Of a stretch of 64,000 bases of DNA, positions 1 through 8,318 are shown one piece after another. Position 1 is the first letter of the stretch. Each line of letters starts with the position of its first letter. The DNA comes from Pseudofrankia saprophytica (lineage in GTDB: Bacteria > Actinomycetota > Actinomycetes > Frankiales > Frankiaceae), in assembly GCF_000235425.2 (NCBI RefSeq), contig NZ_KI912266.1, positions 6,613,141-6,677,140 of the forward strand. Reading direction: 5' to 3'. Made by a program: the position numbers and the translations under genes. Below the pieces are notes generated by a model, which was given only the letters and a program-made list of their open reading frames with translations, was not told the DNA's origin and did not search any database.

Positions 1-528
1 CTCACCCCGGAAGTAGCCCACACCAGGCTCACCGACCTGCGCGCGGTACCGCTGCCTGATCTGCTCTTCATGGATGCCAACGGCGCCGCGGTGCAGCAGG
101 CCGCCGACCAGCTCACCGCGCTCGCCGCCGTGCCCGGGGCGGACCTCGACTACCTCGACAAATACGGCACCTCGCTGCAGAACCCGAAGGTTCAGGCGGT
201 GCTGATGTATCTGGACAAGAACGGCGCAAAGGTACAGAAGGCCGCGGCGGACTCCCCCGGCCAGTGGCAGACCTATTTCTGGATCGCCGTCGCGGGCGAG
301 CTGGTGTTCATCCCGCTCATCTTCCTGATGGCCGGGCCGTGGCGTCCCAGCACCGCCCGACGCCAGGAGCGGGAGCACCAGGCGATGGTCGACGCCGAGC
401 TGGCCCGCCTCAGCACTCCCACCACCGCCAGCGCGGACACCGCCACCAGCCCGGATGCCGTCGCTGGTTCGGACGCCGCCACCAGCCCGGACACGCCCGC
501 CACCGTGGAGACGCCCGTCGAACCGTGA
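1..528 (+). CDS. C-terminal part of a membrane transporter, MFS-like (5' end outside window)
   Basis: The frame is open from the first base, so the gene starts upstream of the window. About 175 residues are visible. They contain a soluble helical stretch, one clear membrane segment (around WIAVAGELVFIPLIFLMAG) and then a charged cytoplasmic tail (RRQEREHQAMVDAELARL) that ends in an Ala/Thr/Pro-rich region. A last helix followed by a basic, acidic-rich tail is what I associate with actinobacterial major facilitator transporters, but the transport core is missing, so substrate and even family are inferred. The ATG at position 70 is internal. It is followed by about 490 bases without a convincing gene. 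Confidence 0.6.
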   Translation, partial: LTPEVAHTRLTDLRAVPLPDLLFMDANGAAVQQAADQLTALAAVPGADLDYLDKYGTSLQNPKVQAVLMYLDKNGAKVQKAAADSPGQWQTYFWIAVAGELVFIPLIFLMAGPWRPSTARRQEREHQAMVDAELARLSTPTTASADTATSPDAVAGSDAATSPDTPATVETPVEP

Positions 529-1014
529 CCCACGACGTGGCCGGCCAGGCAAGCTCTGGTCCTCCCCGCACCCGCCCTCCGGCGTCGCGGCACGCTCGAC
601 ACCTCATGACGCCGACCGGTCACGCCTTGGATAATTCAGTCGGCAGATGACGCGTGACGATGGCCACAAGTCGAACCCCGGTCGCCTTGTGTGCAAGCAG
701 GAAATGCGCCGGGTCACCGATCGAGCCCGCATCCGGTGCCCCCGATGTTTGCCCTCGGCCCAGGATCCTGTCTAACGTTGTATTCGTTCCGGCCGGGAGC
801 ACGAACCCACCGGCGCGCACGCCGGACCGACGCCGAGTTCTGCCCACGGTTCCGGCGCCCGTCATCGCATCTGTTCGCGGGGCAGAAACGGAGAACCCGC
901 AGGCGGTCGCCGGGCGGGTACGAAGAAACATTGTTCTCGTGGACGTGGCCAACCAGCCACGGTTTCTCATGCCCGTTTCCGGGCTTCCGCAGGTGTCGTG
1001 GGAAAGAATCTATC
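529..1014. other. intergenic region upstream of the deacetylase
   Basis: This 486-base stretch has no coding pattern that I trust. Short open frames here have poor codon usage and no ribosome sites. It presumably holds the promoter of the deacetylase gene and the end of the transporter transcript, but I cannot assign -10/-35 boxes or a terminator with confidence. Confidence 0.5.
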
Positions 1015-1836
1015 TTGTCGATCCGGGCCAAGAGCACCCAGCGCGACGTCCGATCCCGGCTCCTGGCCTGGACCGTGGCGGGGGCCATCGGGCTGACGTC
1101 GGCGGGCATGGTCGAGTCCGCCCGGCCGGCCCTGGCGGCCGAGGCGGCAACGGCAACGGCAACGGCAACGGCGGCAACGCCCACGGCAGCGGCGACGTCG
1201 GCGGCCGTGCGGAAACGGCCGGTCTACACCGTGCACCAGATCCTTCCGCAGGCCCCGGCGAACGCGGTCGCGCTGACCCTGGACGACGGGCCAGACCCCT
1301 CCTGGACGCCGCGGGTGCTAGCGCTGCTCCGGAAGTACGACGTGCGGGCGACCTTCTGCCTCGTCGGGAGGCAGGCGCGGGCCCATCCGGACCTCGTCCG
1401 GCAGATCGTCGCCGACGGTCATGCGATCTGTAACCACACCATGACGCATCCCCAGCCGTTCGCTCACCGGTCCGCCGCCGCGATCGAGCAGGAGATCGAC
1501 CAGGCCCAGTCCGCGATCACGGCCGCCGCGGGCACCGCGCCGCGCCTGTTCCGCTCGCCAGGCGGCGACTGGTCGCCGGCCGTGCTCGAAGCGGCGGCCA
1601 AGCGCGGCCTGACCCCGATCGGCTGGGACGTTGACCCCAGAGACTGGTCTCGCCCCGGCACGCAGAAGATCGTCGACAACCTGCTGGCGGCGAAGCCCGG
1701 AGACATCATGCTCTGCCATGATGGCGACGGGGACCGGTCGAGCGATACCGGCACGGACCGCTCGGAGACGGTGCAGGCCCTGGAAGTGGCGCTACCCCAG
1801 CTGAAGAGCAAGGGCTACACGTTCGTCACGCTGTAA
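1015..1836 (+). CDS. secreted polysaccharide deacetylase (NodB homology domain)
   Basis: This is a carbohydrate esterase family 4 enzyme expected to remove N-acetyl groups from peptidoglycan, chitin-like or other polysaccharides outside the cell. All NodB motifs are visible: TLDDGPD (about residue 88), HTMTHP, RSPGGDW, DVDPRDW and LCHDGDG. They supply the catalytic Asp and the Asp-His-His metal triad. The frame is open further upstream, but I chose TTG at 1015 because GGAAAG lies 8 bases before it and the protein then starts with a basic region, a hydrophobic segment and ALAA, a good Sec signal peptide. An Ala/Thr-rich linker follows. The gene converges on the reductase gene, with 11 bases between stops. 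Substrate is not determinable. Confidence 0.88.
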   Translation: MSIRAKSTQRDVRSRLLAWTVAGAIGLTSAGMVESARPALAAEAATATATATAATPTAAATSAAVRKRPVYTVHQILPQAPANAVALTLDDGPDPSWTPRVLALLRKYDVRATFCLVGRQARAHPDLVRQIVADGHAICNHTMTHPQPFAHRSAAAIEQEIDQAQSAITAAAGTAPRLFRSPGGDWSPAVLEAAAKRGLTPIGWDVDPRDWSRPGTQKIVDNLLAAKPGDIMLCHDGDGDRSSDTGTDRSETVQALEVALPQLKSKGYTFVTL

Positions 1837-1847
1837 CAGACGGCCGC

Positions 1848-2432
1848 TCAACTCACCTTCTCTCCGCGGTCGCGGCGCAGGACCGTGAGCGCGGTCAGCG
1901 CGCCCGCGTCGGCGGGTTCGGCCGCGGTGAAGCTGTAGTCGGCGGAGGTGCCCGTGGCGAACAGCCGGTCGCCCTCTCCGACGACCGTCGGGAAGGTGAT
2001 CAGCCGGTACTCGTCGACCAGGTCGGCCGCGGCCAGCGCGTGCACCAGGCTCAGGCTGCCGATCACGACGACGTCGCGCCGCGCACGCTCGGCGGCGACC
2101 CACGCCACCGGGTCGCCGTCGATGGCCGCCGAGTTCGACCAGGCGGTCGCGTCGATGCCGGCCCGGGTGGCGACGCGCTTGGGCACGGCGTTCATCAGGC
2201 CGGCGAAGTCCCCGGCCCGGCCCGGCCAGAGCCGGGCGAAGTGCTCCCAGGTGCGCCGGCCGTAGAGCTGCACACCCTGCTCCATCCGCGCCCCGAGGCG
2301 GAACTTGTCGCCGTCGACCGGCCCCAGGCCGTGCCGGAAGGCCCAGCCACCGTGGCCCGTCCCCCAGCGCCCGTCGGGGTCGGAGACCACGCCGTCCAGG
2401 GTGGTGAACTGGACGACGATGACGTCGCTCAT
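1848..2432 (-). CDS. dihydrofolate reductase family protein (RibD C-terminal domain)
   Basis: A 194-residue protein of the RibD_C/YyaP group, which shares the DHFR fold and usually reduces an unknown pterin- or flavin-precursor-like substrate with NADPH. Visible signs are the starting strand VIVVQFTTLDGVVSDPDG, the YGRRTWE segment, the nucleotide-side VVVIGSLSLVHAL stretch and the FPTVVGEGDRLF element. Start ATG at 2432 follows GGAGG at good spacing; a longer frame upstream lacks such a site. It is transcribed divergently from the sigma factor gene 127 bases away, an arrangement that suggests shared control, although no binding site was identified. It is probably a general metabolic protein, not a classical DHFR. 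Confidence 0.82.
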   Translation of the reverse strand: MSDVIVVQFTTLDGVVSDPDGRWGTGHGGWAFRHGLGPVDGDKFRLGARMEQGVQLYGRRTWEHFARLWPGRAGDFAGLMNAVPKRVATRAGIDATAWSNSAAIDGDPVAWVAAERARRDVVVIGSLSLVHALAAADLVDEYRLITFPTVVGEGDRLFATGTSADYSFTAAEPADAGALTALTVLRRDRGEKVS

Positions 2433-2559
2433 CGCGGATCCCTCCTGCCGTGGCGGCTCTCGTCCGGCCGCCCTCACCCGACACATACCGGGCCCGGGCG
2501 GCGAACTCATCGCCCCTCGGCGCGGAGGATTCCGATCGTGGCGGGCGTAGGCTCGCCGC

Positions 2560-3645
2560 GTGGCCGAGCCGACGACGACGCGGAGCCGCGACGAGGCGCC
2601 GAGCCCCGATGAGGCGCCGAGCCGCCACGAGGCGCCGAGCCGCGACGAAAGGCACGAGGCCTACCGCGGCGACCTTCTCGCACACTGCTACCGGATGCTC
2701 GGCTCTCTCGAGGAAGCCGAGGACGTGGTCCAGGAGACGCTTCTTCGAGCCTGGCGGGCGGCTGACCGGTACGACCCGCGGCGGGCGTCGTTGCGCACCT
2801 GGCTGCACCGGATCGCCACCAACGCCTGCCTCACCGCGTTGGAGGGAAGGGCCCGCCGCCCGCTGCCGACCGGGTTGGGGCCGGCCGGCGACGACCCGCA
2901 GGTTCCGCTGGTGCCCAGCCTCGACATTCCGTGGTTGCAGCCGTTCGCCGACGCCCGCCTCGGCGATCCCTCGGACGCCGCGCAGCAGCGCGTAGGCCTG
3001 CGGCTGGCCTTCGTCGCGGCCCTGCAACTGCTGCCCGCGCGGCAGCGCGCGGCGCTCGTGCTGCGCGAGGTGCTCCAGCTGCCGGCCGCCGAGGTGGCAC
3101 AGGCGCTGGGCAGCAGCGTGGCCTCGGTGAACAGCGGCCTGCAGCGGGCCCGGGCCACGCTGCGGGATGCCGGGCTGTCGATGGAGGGGCTGCGGGAGCC
3201 GGCCGACCCCGCCGAGCGTGCCGTGGTCGAGCGTTATCTGGCGGCGTTCGAGGCCGCGGACGTTCCCGGCCTGACCCGGTTGCTCGCCGACGACGTGGTG
3301 CTGGAAATGCCGCCGGTACCGCTCTGGCTCTCCGGCCGGGCTCACTACCGCGAGTTCATGGAACGGGTCTTCGCCATGCGCGGGCCCGGTTGGCGCCTGC
3401 TGCCCGTCCAGGCCAACGGAAGCGCGGCCCTCGCGGCATACGCTCCGGACCCCGTCACGGGCGGGGTCCGGGCGCACTCGCTCCAGGTGTTCACGGTGAC
3501 GGGCGGCCTGATCCAGCACTGCGTGACGTTCGCCGACCCGACGGTCTTCGACCTGCTCGGACTCCCCGGCGTCCCGCCAGCCGCGGAGCTCCCGCAGGAT
3601 TCTCCCTTCACCCAGAGTGCCGTTGGAGGTCAGACCGGCCAGTAG
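2560..3645 (+). CDS. RNA polymerase sigma factor, ECF group with SnoaL-like C-terminal domain
   Basis: A 361-residue alternative sigma factor. Region 2 is at about residues 34-95 (LAHCYRMLGSLEEAEDVVQE, then ASLRTWLHRIATNACL). Region 4 is at about 150-205 (LQLLPARQRAALVLREVLQL, then AQALGSSVASVNSGLQRAR). Residues from about 218 onward form a SnoaL/NTF2-like domain (VERYLAAFEAADVPGLTRLL, ending near the C terminus), as in the SigG/SigX5-type ECF factors where this domain replaces an anti-sigma partner as the regulatory part. The start is GTG at 2560; its ribosome site is weak. The first 30 residues contain three to four copies of an EAPSxDE-like repeat, which may be a disordered tail or an over-extended start. 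Confidence 0.88.
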   Translation: MAEPTTTRSRDEAPSPDEAPSRHEAPSRDERHEAYRGDLLAHCYRMLGSLEEAEDVVQETLLRAWRAADRYDPRRASLRTWLHRIATNACLTALEGRARRPLPTGLGPAGDDPQVPLVPSLDIPWLQPFADARLGDPSDAAQQRVGLRLAFVAALQLLPARQRAALVLREVLQLPAAEVAQALGSSVASVNSGLQRARATLRDAGLSMEGLREPADPAERAVVERYLAAFEAADVPGLTRLLADDVVLEMPPVPLWLSGRAHYREFMERVFAMRGPGWRLLPVQANGSAALAAYAPDPVTGGVRAHSLQVFTVTGGLIQHCVTFADPTVFDLLGLPGVPPAAELPQDSPFTQSAVGGQTGQ

Positions 3646-3864
3646 TACGGCAATGCCGGGTCCACGTCGCCGAACAGCGGGCCGTAGAAGTCCCGGCAGT
3701 ACCTGCAGATAACCCGGGGTGACGGGCAACTGGGCGACTCCCGAGGCGATCCATGAAGGGCTCTGGTGGTCGAAGCTCATCTGGCCGGGTTCCTTCCGGA
3801 CGATCTCGACGGTGATCCTGCAGATGCCGGTCACCCAGAGGTTGCCGTGCGGTTGGTGACTCAT
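3630..3864 (-). pseudogene. small gene after the PfkB kinase, apparently frameshifted
   Basis: The ATG at 3864 overlaps the PfkB stop codon by ATGA, a normal sign of translational coupling. The first ~54 codons (starting MSHQPHGNLWVTGICRITVE) read like a real protein. Then the frame leaves sensible coding and runs antisense through the sigma gene. If one G is dropped near 3706 (CAGG read as CAG), the frame continues YCRDFYGPLFGDVDPALPYY and stops at 3630, giving a protein of about 77 residues. I infer either a recent one-base insertion or a sequencing error. Function is unknown. Confidence 0.45.
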
Positions 3865-4760
3865 TGGCTGCGCGCGAGGAGATCGGTGACGCGTGCATCG
3901 GTGATCCGGGTTGCGGCGCCGGGGGTTCCGACCGCGCAACCAGCGACGACGACGGCACGTTCAGCCGCAGCGTTCGGGTCCCGTCCCGCCAGCAACGAGT
4001 GCAGGAAACCCGCGAACAGTGCGTCGCCCGCGCCGGTCGTGTCTACGACGCCGAACGGAGCGACAGCGGGCACCCGCCGAACGGGACGGTCGCGGACGGC
4101 CAGCAAAGCCCCGGCGGGCCCAAGCCCGATGACGACGATCTGTGCGGGGAATCGCGCAAGGGCTGTCGCCGCAAAGGAGTTGGGTTCGGTTTCGAGGCGT
4201 TCGGCGGAGCAGAACAGGATGTCCGCTGCCCGCAGCCAGGGCTGGCTGTAGTCGTCCTCGACGCCGGTGATGGTCTGGACGTCGACGGCTATGGGAACCC
4301 TGGCGCTCTTCGCGATCGCGAGCAGTGGTCGGTTGAACTCGATGGTGGAAAGCACGGCGAGGCGAGCACCGCGGAGGAGTCGGGCGAACAGCTCCGGCGG
4401 ATAGACAGCGTCCGGGACGTCCTTGAGATCGGTGTGGATCTGCCGGGCACCGGCCTTGTCGACGAGAACAGCCGAGGTAGGGGTGTGGGCTGTGCCGACT
4501 ATTCCGTCGCCCAGAAGCCGGAGGCTTTCCAACTCCGCCCGGACCAGGGCGCCTGCGGGGTCGGCACCCGTCATCGTGGCCAGCACGACCGGGGACCCAA
4601 GCGCCTGCAGCGTCCGGGCCACATTGAGACCGACCCCCGACGCCTCGACCCGCAGCTGGTGCGGCAGGTAGCGCACTGGCGAGTACGGGATCGGGAAATC
4701 GTCGACCGGAACGGTCTGCTGCACGTTCACGACGCCCGCGACGAGCACCGACCCCGCCAT
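3861..4760 (-). CDS. PfkB family carbohydrate kinase
   Basis: A 299-residue ribokinase-like sugar kinase. Visible are the N-terminal glycine motif region (VEASGVGLNVARTLQALG), and the C-terminal PfkB signature DTTGAGDALFAGFLHSLLAG, where the Asp of GAGD is the catalytic base and the preceding Gly/Ala form the anion hole. Adenine-side elements (IVVIGLGPAGAL) are also present. I use ATG at 4760 because the conserved fold starts right after it; ATG at 4784 (MPRAYLVPM) is an alternative, and neither has a strong ribosome site. The small downstream gene overlaps its stop. Substrate (ribose, fructose, nucleoside or other) cannot be told from sequence. Confidence 0.87.
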   Translation of the reverse strand: MAGSVLVAGVVNVQQTVPVDDFPIPYSPVRYLPHQLRVEASGVGLNVARTLQALGSPVVLATMTGADPAGALVRAELESLRLLGDGIVGTAHTPTSAVLVDKAGARQIHTDLKDVPDAVYPPELFARLLRGARLAVLSTIEFNRPLLAIAKSARVPIAVDVQTITGVEDDYSQPWLRAADILFCSAERLETEPNSFAATALARFPAQIVVIGLGPAGALLAVRDRPVRRVPAVAPFGVVDTTGAGDALFAGFLHSLLAGRDPNAAAERAVVVAGCAVGTPGAATRITDARVTDLLARSQ

Positions 4761-5136
4761 GGGCACCAAGTATGCCCGCGGCATCGGTACGATCCCGGTT
4801 GACGGCCCGTGACGCGTTGCGGGCGTCGTCCGCGTGGCGCCAGCTTCTGACCTACGGCCCCGGCAAAACGGTCGAAGCGAGGAGAACCGGCTTACGCCGA
4901 GGCAGCGACCTTCGGGCAAGCCCTGCTCAGAGCGTCAGACCGGCAACTGGCCATGGCTACGGCTACGGCTACGGCTACGGCCGCTGTCCGTGGGTCAAGG
5001 CCGTGACCTGTACTCAATGGACCCGGAACTGGCCGCCGCCAGTTTCTGCCCACCGGGCGAAGCCGGGTGACTCCTCCGCCCCTACGACACCGGCCTGACG
5101 GAGCCGGCCCATCACGCACACGTGCGCCCGGTGGGG
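4761..5136. other. intergenic region between PfkB gene and IS630 element, with GGCTAC microsatellite
   Basis: No gene is supported here. The one regular feature is four perfect tandem copies of GGCTAC at 4955-4978. The PfkB promoter should lie in the first part of this region, but I cannot place it. Confidence 0.5.
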
Positions 5137-6513
5137 CTAGTGTTCCCCGTCAGAAATCTCGCTGGCCAGGTTTGCCTTGTTGTTGGCTGCCGATGGGTTG
5201 ATCTTGGTGAGGTAGTCGGCGAGGGAGGCGAGGATCTCGTCGGCGGTCTTGGTCCAGGTGAAGGGCCGGGGGTCGCGGTTCCAGGTGTCGATCCAGGTGC
5301 GGATGTCGGTCTCGAGGGCCTGGACGGAGGTGTGGACGCCTCGGCGGATGAGCTTGTCGGTGAGCAGGCCGAACCAGCGTTCGACCTGGTTGATCCAGGA
5401 GGAACCGGTCGGGGTGAAGTGGACGTGGAAGCGGGGATGGCGTTCCAGCCAGATCCTGATCTCGGGGGTGTTGTGGGTGGCGTAGTTGTCGCAGACCAGG
5501 TGCACGTCCAGGCCTGCCGGGACGGCCTTGTCGATCGAGACCAGGAATTTGCGGAACTCGATGGCGCGGTGGCGGCGGTGCAGTTCCCCGATGACGGTGC
5601 CGTCGGCGATGTTGAAGGCGGCGAACAGGCTGGTGATGCCGTGGCGCAGGTAGTCGTGGGTGCGCCGCTCGGGCATGCCGGGCATCATCGGCAGGACCGG
5701 CTGGGAGCGGTCGAGCGCCTGGATCTGGCTTTTCTCGTCGACGCAGAGCACGACCGCCTTCTCCGGCGGGTTGTGGTAAAGGCCGACGACGTCGACGACC
5801 TTGGCCACGAACTGCGGGTCGGTCGAGAGCTTGAAGCTGTCCTGCAGATGCGGTTTGAGGTCGAAGCGTTTCCAGATCCGCCCGATCGTCGAGGGCGACA
5901 GGCCGGTGCGTTTCGCCATCGACGCCCGCGACCAGTGCGTGTCCGCCCCGGGCGTCGTTTCCAGCGTCGCGACGATCACGTCCTCGACCTGGTCGAGCAG
6001 AATCGACGGGGGCCGGCCCACCCGCGGCTCGTCGGACAGCCCGTCGAGGCGACGTTCGGTGAACCGGGTCCGCCATCGCAGCACCGTCGACTCGTCGACG
6101 CCGAGCTCGGCGGCGACCCGCCGATCAGTCCCGCCCTCAGCGGCGCGCAGCACGATCCGTGCCCGCAACGCGAGGAACTGGGCCGTCTTCGCCCGCCGCG
6201 CCCAGCGTTCCAACTGGACCCGCTCGGGCTCGGACAGCACAAGCTCCGCGGCCTTCGACCGACCCGACGGAGCAGCATCCTCCAGACCAGCCAACCGGCC
6301 ACGGGCGAACGACCGCCGCCAGCGGCCCGCCGTCCGCAACGACACCCCGACCGACGCGGCCACTTCCGGGTTCGACAGGCCCTCCGCCGCCGCCAACACG
6401 ATCCGCGCCCGCTCCACGACCCGGCGATCCACATCGCCCAGCCGCCGGACCAACTCGCCACGCTCGTCCTCAGACAGGACGACCTCAACCGCAGCAGAGC
6501 CGGAACGCACCAT
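5137..6513 (-). CDS. IS630 family DDE transposase with duplicated helix-turn-helix head
   Basis: A 458-residue transposase. The DDE residues are visible in CVDEKSQIQALDRSQP (Asp about 257), VCDNYATHNTPEIR (Asp about 339) and TPTGSSWINQVERWFG (Glu about 376). The protein is about 100 residues longer than a usual single-frame IS630 transposase because the N-terminal DNA-binding part appears twice: RARIVLAAAEGLSNPEVAAS (about 35-55) and RARIVLRAAEGGTDRRVAAE (about 117-137), each followed by a W-R recognition helix. The TAG stop is not encoded by the element: its TA is the target duplication and its G is host DNA. The start ATG at 6513 lies just inside the right inverted repeat. Confidence 0.93.
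   Translation of the reverse strand: MVRSGSAAVEVVLSEDERGELVRRLGDVDRRVVERARIVLAAAEGLSNPEVAASVGVSLRTAGRWRRSFARGRLAGLEDAAPSGRSKAAELVLSEPERVQLERWARRAKTAQFLALRARIVLRAAEGGTDRRVAAELGVDESTVLRWRTRFTERRLDGLSDEPRVGRPPSILLDQVEDVIVATLETTPGADTHWSRASMAKRTGLSPSTIGRIWKRFDLKPHLQDSFKLSTDPQFVAKVVDVVGLYHNPPEKAVVLCVDEKSQIQALDRSQPVLPMMPGMPERRTHDYLRHGITSLFAAFNIADGTVIGELHRRHRAIEFRKFLVSIDKAVPAGLDVHLVCDNYATHNTPEIRIWLERHPRFHVHFTPTGSSWINQVERWFGLLTDKLIRRGVHTSVQALETDIRTWIDTWNRDPRPFTWTKTADEILASLADYLTKINPSAANNKANLASEISDGEH
5140..5157 (+). repeat. left terminal inverted repeat of the IS630 element
   Basis: An 18-base end, GTGTTCCCCGTCAGAAAT, preceded by the TA target duplication. The last sense codons of the transposase overlap it. 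Confidence 0.9.
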
Positions 6514-6540
6514 AGCGACAGAGTAGTACTTACCCGCCTA

Positions 6541-6558
6541 ATTTCTGACGGGGCACAC
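6541..6558 (-). repeat. right terminal inverted repeat of the IS630 element
   Basis: ATTTCTGACGGGGCACAC, complementary to the left end except for one base, followed by the TA duplication at 6559-6560. It lies about 28 bases upstream of the transposase start. Confidence 0.9.
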
Positions 6559-6616
6559 TAGTGCGCTGACCACGAATATGTGCCGTCCCTAGGGCGTCGC
6601 GCGCGTGGTCTGGACC

Positions 6617-6716
6617 GTGGCATTTGAGCGTGCCCATAAACACGCCCATCCGACACACTCCCGTTACCCTCCGGGGATCTGTGTCATTTGGGCGTGCCTA
6701 TAGAGGGGCTCATCCG
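6617..6716. repeat. two imperfect 36-bp direct repeats in a gene-free stretch
   Basis: The gap between the insertion sequence and the epoxide hydrolase (6562-7102) has no supported gene. It contains two related segments, 6617-6652 and 6681-6716, starting 64 bases apart. Both begin GTGKCATTTGRGCGTGCCYATA and end CATCCG, with a variable centre. They could be operator sites, remains of an inserted small repeat, or ends of a lost element. No function is assigned. Confidence 0.6.
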
Positions 6717-7102
6717 CCGCGGTTCGCACTTGGTGGAGCCGTCCGGCGAGAGCGCACCACCGTGCGGGCTATGTCTGGGGTAACCCGGGACACCGGCGAC
6801 CGGATTCAGCGCCACCAGGGCCGACTCAGGCGCACACGTCCGGCTACTGTCCGCAACTACGCTCGGTGTGGCGTTCGCGTGGCGCCTGGAGATCGCGGCG
6901 CTGGTGCGGATACCTGCCGAAGTGACGCCAGGCCGCCCGGCTCGGCGTTGCTGCTTCTTGGTGTCGCTGCGGACGCCGTTCACCCAGGTGATCGCCGAGC
7001 ACCTGTCGCCGTCGTCGCAGATTCGGCCATATCACGGCGTTGACGACACGTTGGCGACGATCAGGGCTGCTCCACGGCGGGGCGAAGCCGGCGGACACGG
7101 CA

Positions 7103-8215
7103 CTAGCGCAGAGGTCGGAAGAATGCCCGTACGTCTTCCACGAAGATGTCCGGCACCTCCATTGCGGGGAAGTGGCCGCCGCGGGGGAGCTCGGTCCAGT
7201 GCACGATGTTGAAGAATCGCTCGGCGTGCGGCCGGAGCGACCGGACCAGTTCTCCCGGATAGTTGGCCACGCCGGTCGGCACGGAGACCCGTCGCTGCGG
7301 CACCATCGTCTCCGGGGCCTGGCGTCGCTCCCAGTACAGCCGGGCCGACGACGCTCCGGTGAGGTTCGCCCAGTAGACCATCACGTTGGTCAGCATCTGG
7401 TCCTTGGTGAGGACAAAGGTGCCGCCGGACTGGTCGGTCCATTCGTAGAACTTCTCGATGATCCAGGCCGCCAGCCCGGCCGGTGAGTCGTCCAGCAGGT
7501 AACCGATCGTCTGCGGTCTGGTCCCCTGGATCGCGTCGTAGGCGCCGCCGGTGCGACCCATCCGCCGCGCCCACGCGGTCGGAGGAGCGGCCGCCTCGCC
7601 GCTGGGCGGCGGCACGTTCATCAGGTTGACGTGCAGGCCAAGGACGCGTTCCGGGCGCAGCTCGGCCATGTTGTAGGACACGATCGCGCCCCAGTCCCCG
7701 CCCTGGACGCCGTAGCGCTGGTAGCCGAGCCGGTCGGCGATCTCACCGAAGGCGGTGGCGATCCGCCGGGGGTTCCAGCCCGTATCCGTGGTCGGGCCGG
7801 AGAATCCGTAACCGGGCAGCGAGGGCACCACCAGGTGGAACGCATCGGCCGGGTCGGCCGGATCGGCCAGCGGGTCGATCACGTCAAGGAACTCGACCAC
7901 GGAACCAGGCCAGCCGTGGGTCAGGAACAACGGGACGGCCGTCGCGTGACGCGACCGAATGTGCAGGAAGTGGAAGCGCTGGCCCTCGACCGTCGTCGTG
8001 AACTGCTCGTAGCGGTTCAGGCGGGCTTCGTGGACCCGCCAGTCATAGGAGTCCAGCCAGTAGCGGATGACCTCCCGGAGTACCTCCAGCGGGAGGCCCT
8101 GCTCCCAGCCGATGCCCGGTATCTCATTCGGAAGCCGGGTCCGCCGAAGCCGTTCGGCCAGGTCGGTGAGGACGTCGGCCGGCACGTCGACCCGGAACGG
8201 ATCCAGCGCTGTCAC
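7103..8215 (-). CDS. epoxide hydrolase (alpha/beta hydrolase with EHN domain)
   Basis: A 370-residue soluble enzyme that opens epoxides to diols. The N-terminal EHN domain covers about residues 1-105 (FRVDVPADVLTDLAERLRRT, then GIGWEQGLPLEVLREVIRYW). The hydrolase fold follows with oxyanion motif HGWPGSV, nucleophile Asp in VQGGDWGAIVSYNMAE, and C-terminal GGHFPAMEVPDIF with the catalytic His. The lid carries candidate proton-donating tyrosines. Start is GTG at 8215. It lies only 31 bases from the displaced 3' end of the acyl-CoA dehydrogenase gene, so before island insertion it was the next gene on the same strand, downstream of that gene and possibly in the same operon. Confidence 0.9.
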   Translation of the reverse strand: MTALDPFRVDVPADVLTDLAERLRRTRLPNEIPGIGWEQGLPLEVLREVIRYWLDSYDWRVHEARLNRYEQFTTTVEGQRFHFLHIRSRHATAVPLFLTHGWPGSVVEFLDVIDPLADPADPADAFHLVVPSLPGYGFSGPTTDTGWNPRRIATAFGEIADRLGYQRYGVQGGDWGAIVSYNMAELRPERVLGLHVNLMNVPPPSGEAAAPPTAWARRMGRTGGAYDAIQGTRPQTIGYLLDDSPAGLAAWIIEKFYEWTDQSGGTFVLTKDQMLTNVMVYWANLTGASSARLYWERRQAPETMVPQRRVSVPTGVANYPGELVRSLRPHAERFFNIVHWTELPRGGHFPAMEVPDIFVEDVRAFFRPLR

Positions 8216-8246
8216 TCGCGCGATGTTACCGAAGACGGCCCCAGGT

Positions 8247-8318
8247 TCAGCCCTTCAGCAGCTGCCTCGACATCACCACGCGCTGGATCTGGTTGGTGCC
8301 TTCGTAGATCTGGGTGAT
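8247..8318 (-). pseudogene. displaced original 3' end of the acyl-CoA dehydrogenase gene
   Basis: The minus strand reads ITQIYEGTNQIQRVVMSRQL, then LKG and stop, the C terminus of the acyl-CoA dehydrogenase whose body lies 48 kb away at 56269-57459. The 72 bases match 56269-56340 with five differences, and 8281-8318 is identical. Reading upstream past 8318 the similarity stops at once. This is the chromosomal piece cut off from its gene by integration of the island. Confidence 0.88.
8281..8318. other. left attachment site (attL) of the island
   Basis: A 38-bp segment repeated exactly, in the same orientation, at 56303-56340. It is the longest perfect block in the 72-bp repeat and so the likely crossover region. 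It codes for part of the acyl-CoA dehydrogenase C terminus around the catalytic Glu of YEGTNQ. Confidence 0.85.

Larger units (their letters stand above)
5140..6558 (-). mobile_element. complete IS630-family insertion sequence
   Basis: A 1419-bp element with terminal inverted repeats GTGTTCCCCGTCAGAAAT (left, 5140-5157) and its near-perfect complement at 6541-6558 (one mismatch in 18). It is flanked on both sides by TA (5138-5139 and 6559-6560), the target duplication expected for IS630/Tc1-mariner elements. The outer bases are C on the left and G on the right, so the original target was CTAG. It carries one transposase gene and looks intact, so it may still move. It lies outside the large island. 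Confidence 0.92.

Noticed and set aside
1792..3939. Open frame of 715 codons on the minus strand across the reductase and sigma genes
   Set aside because: It is antisense to two well-supported genes, has Arg/Pro/Gln-rich random composition, and arises from the high GC content. Only its first ~54 codons (the small gene after PfkB) look real.
5122..6561. Plus-strand open frame covering the whole IS630 element
   Set aside because: Antisense of the transposase; the DDE motifs and inverted repeats support the minus strand.
8281..8318. tRNA gene as integration target
   Set aside because: No cloverleaf-like sequence is present at either island end; the repeated sequence is clearly the end of a protein gene.
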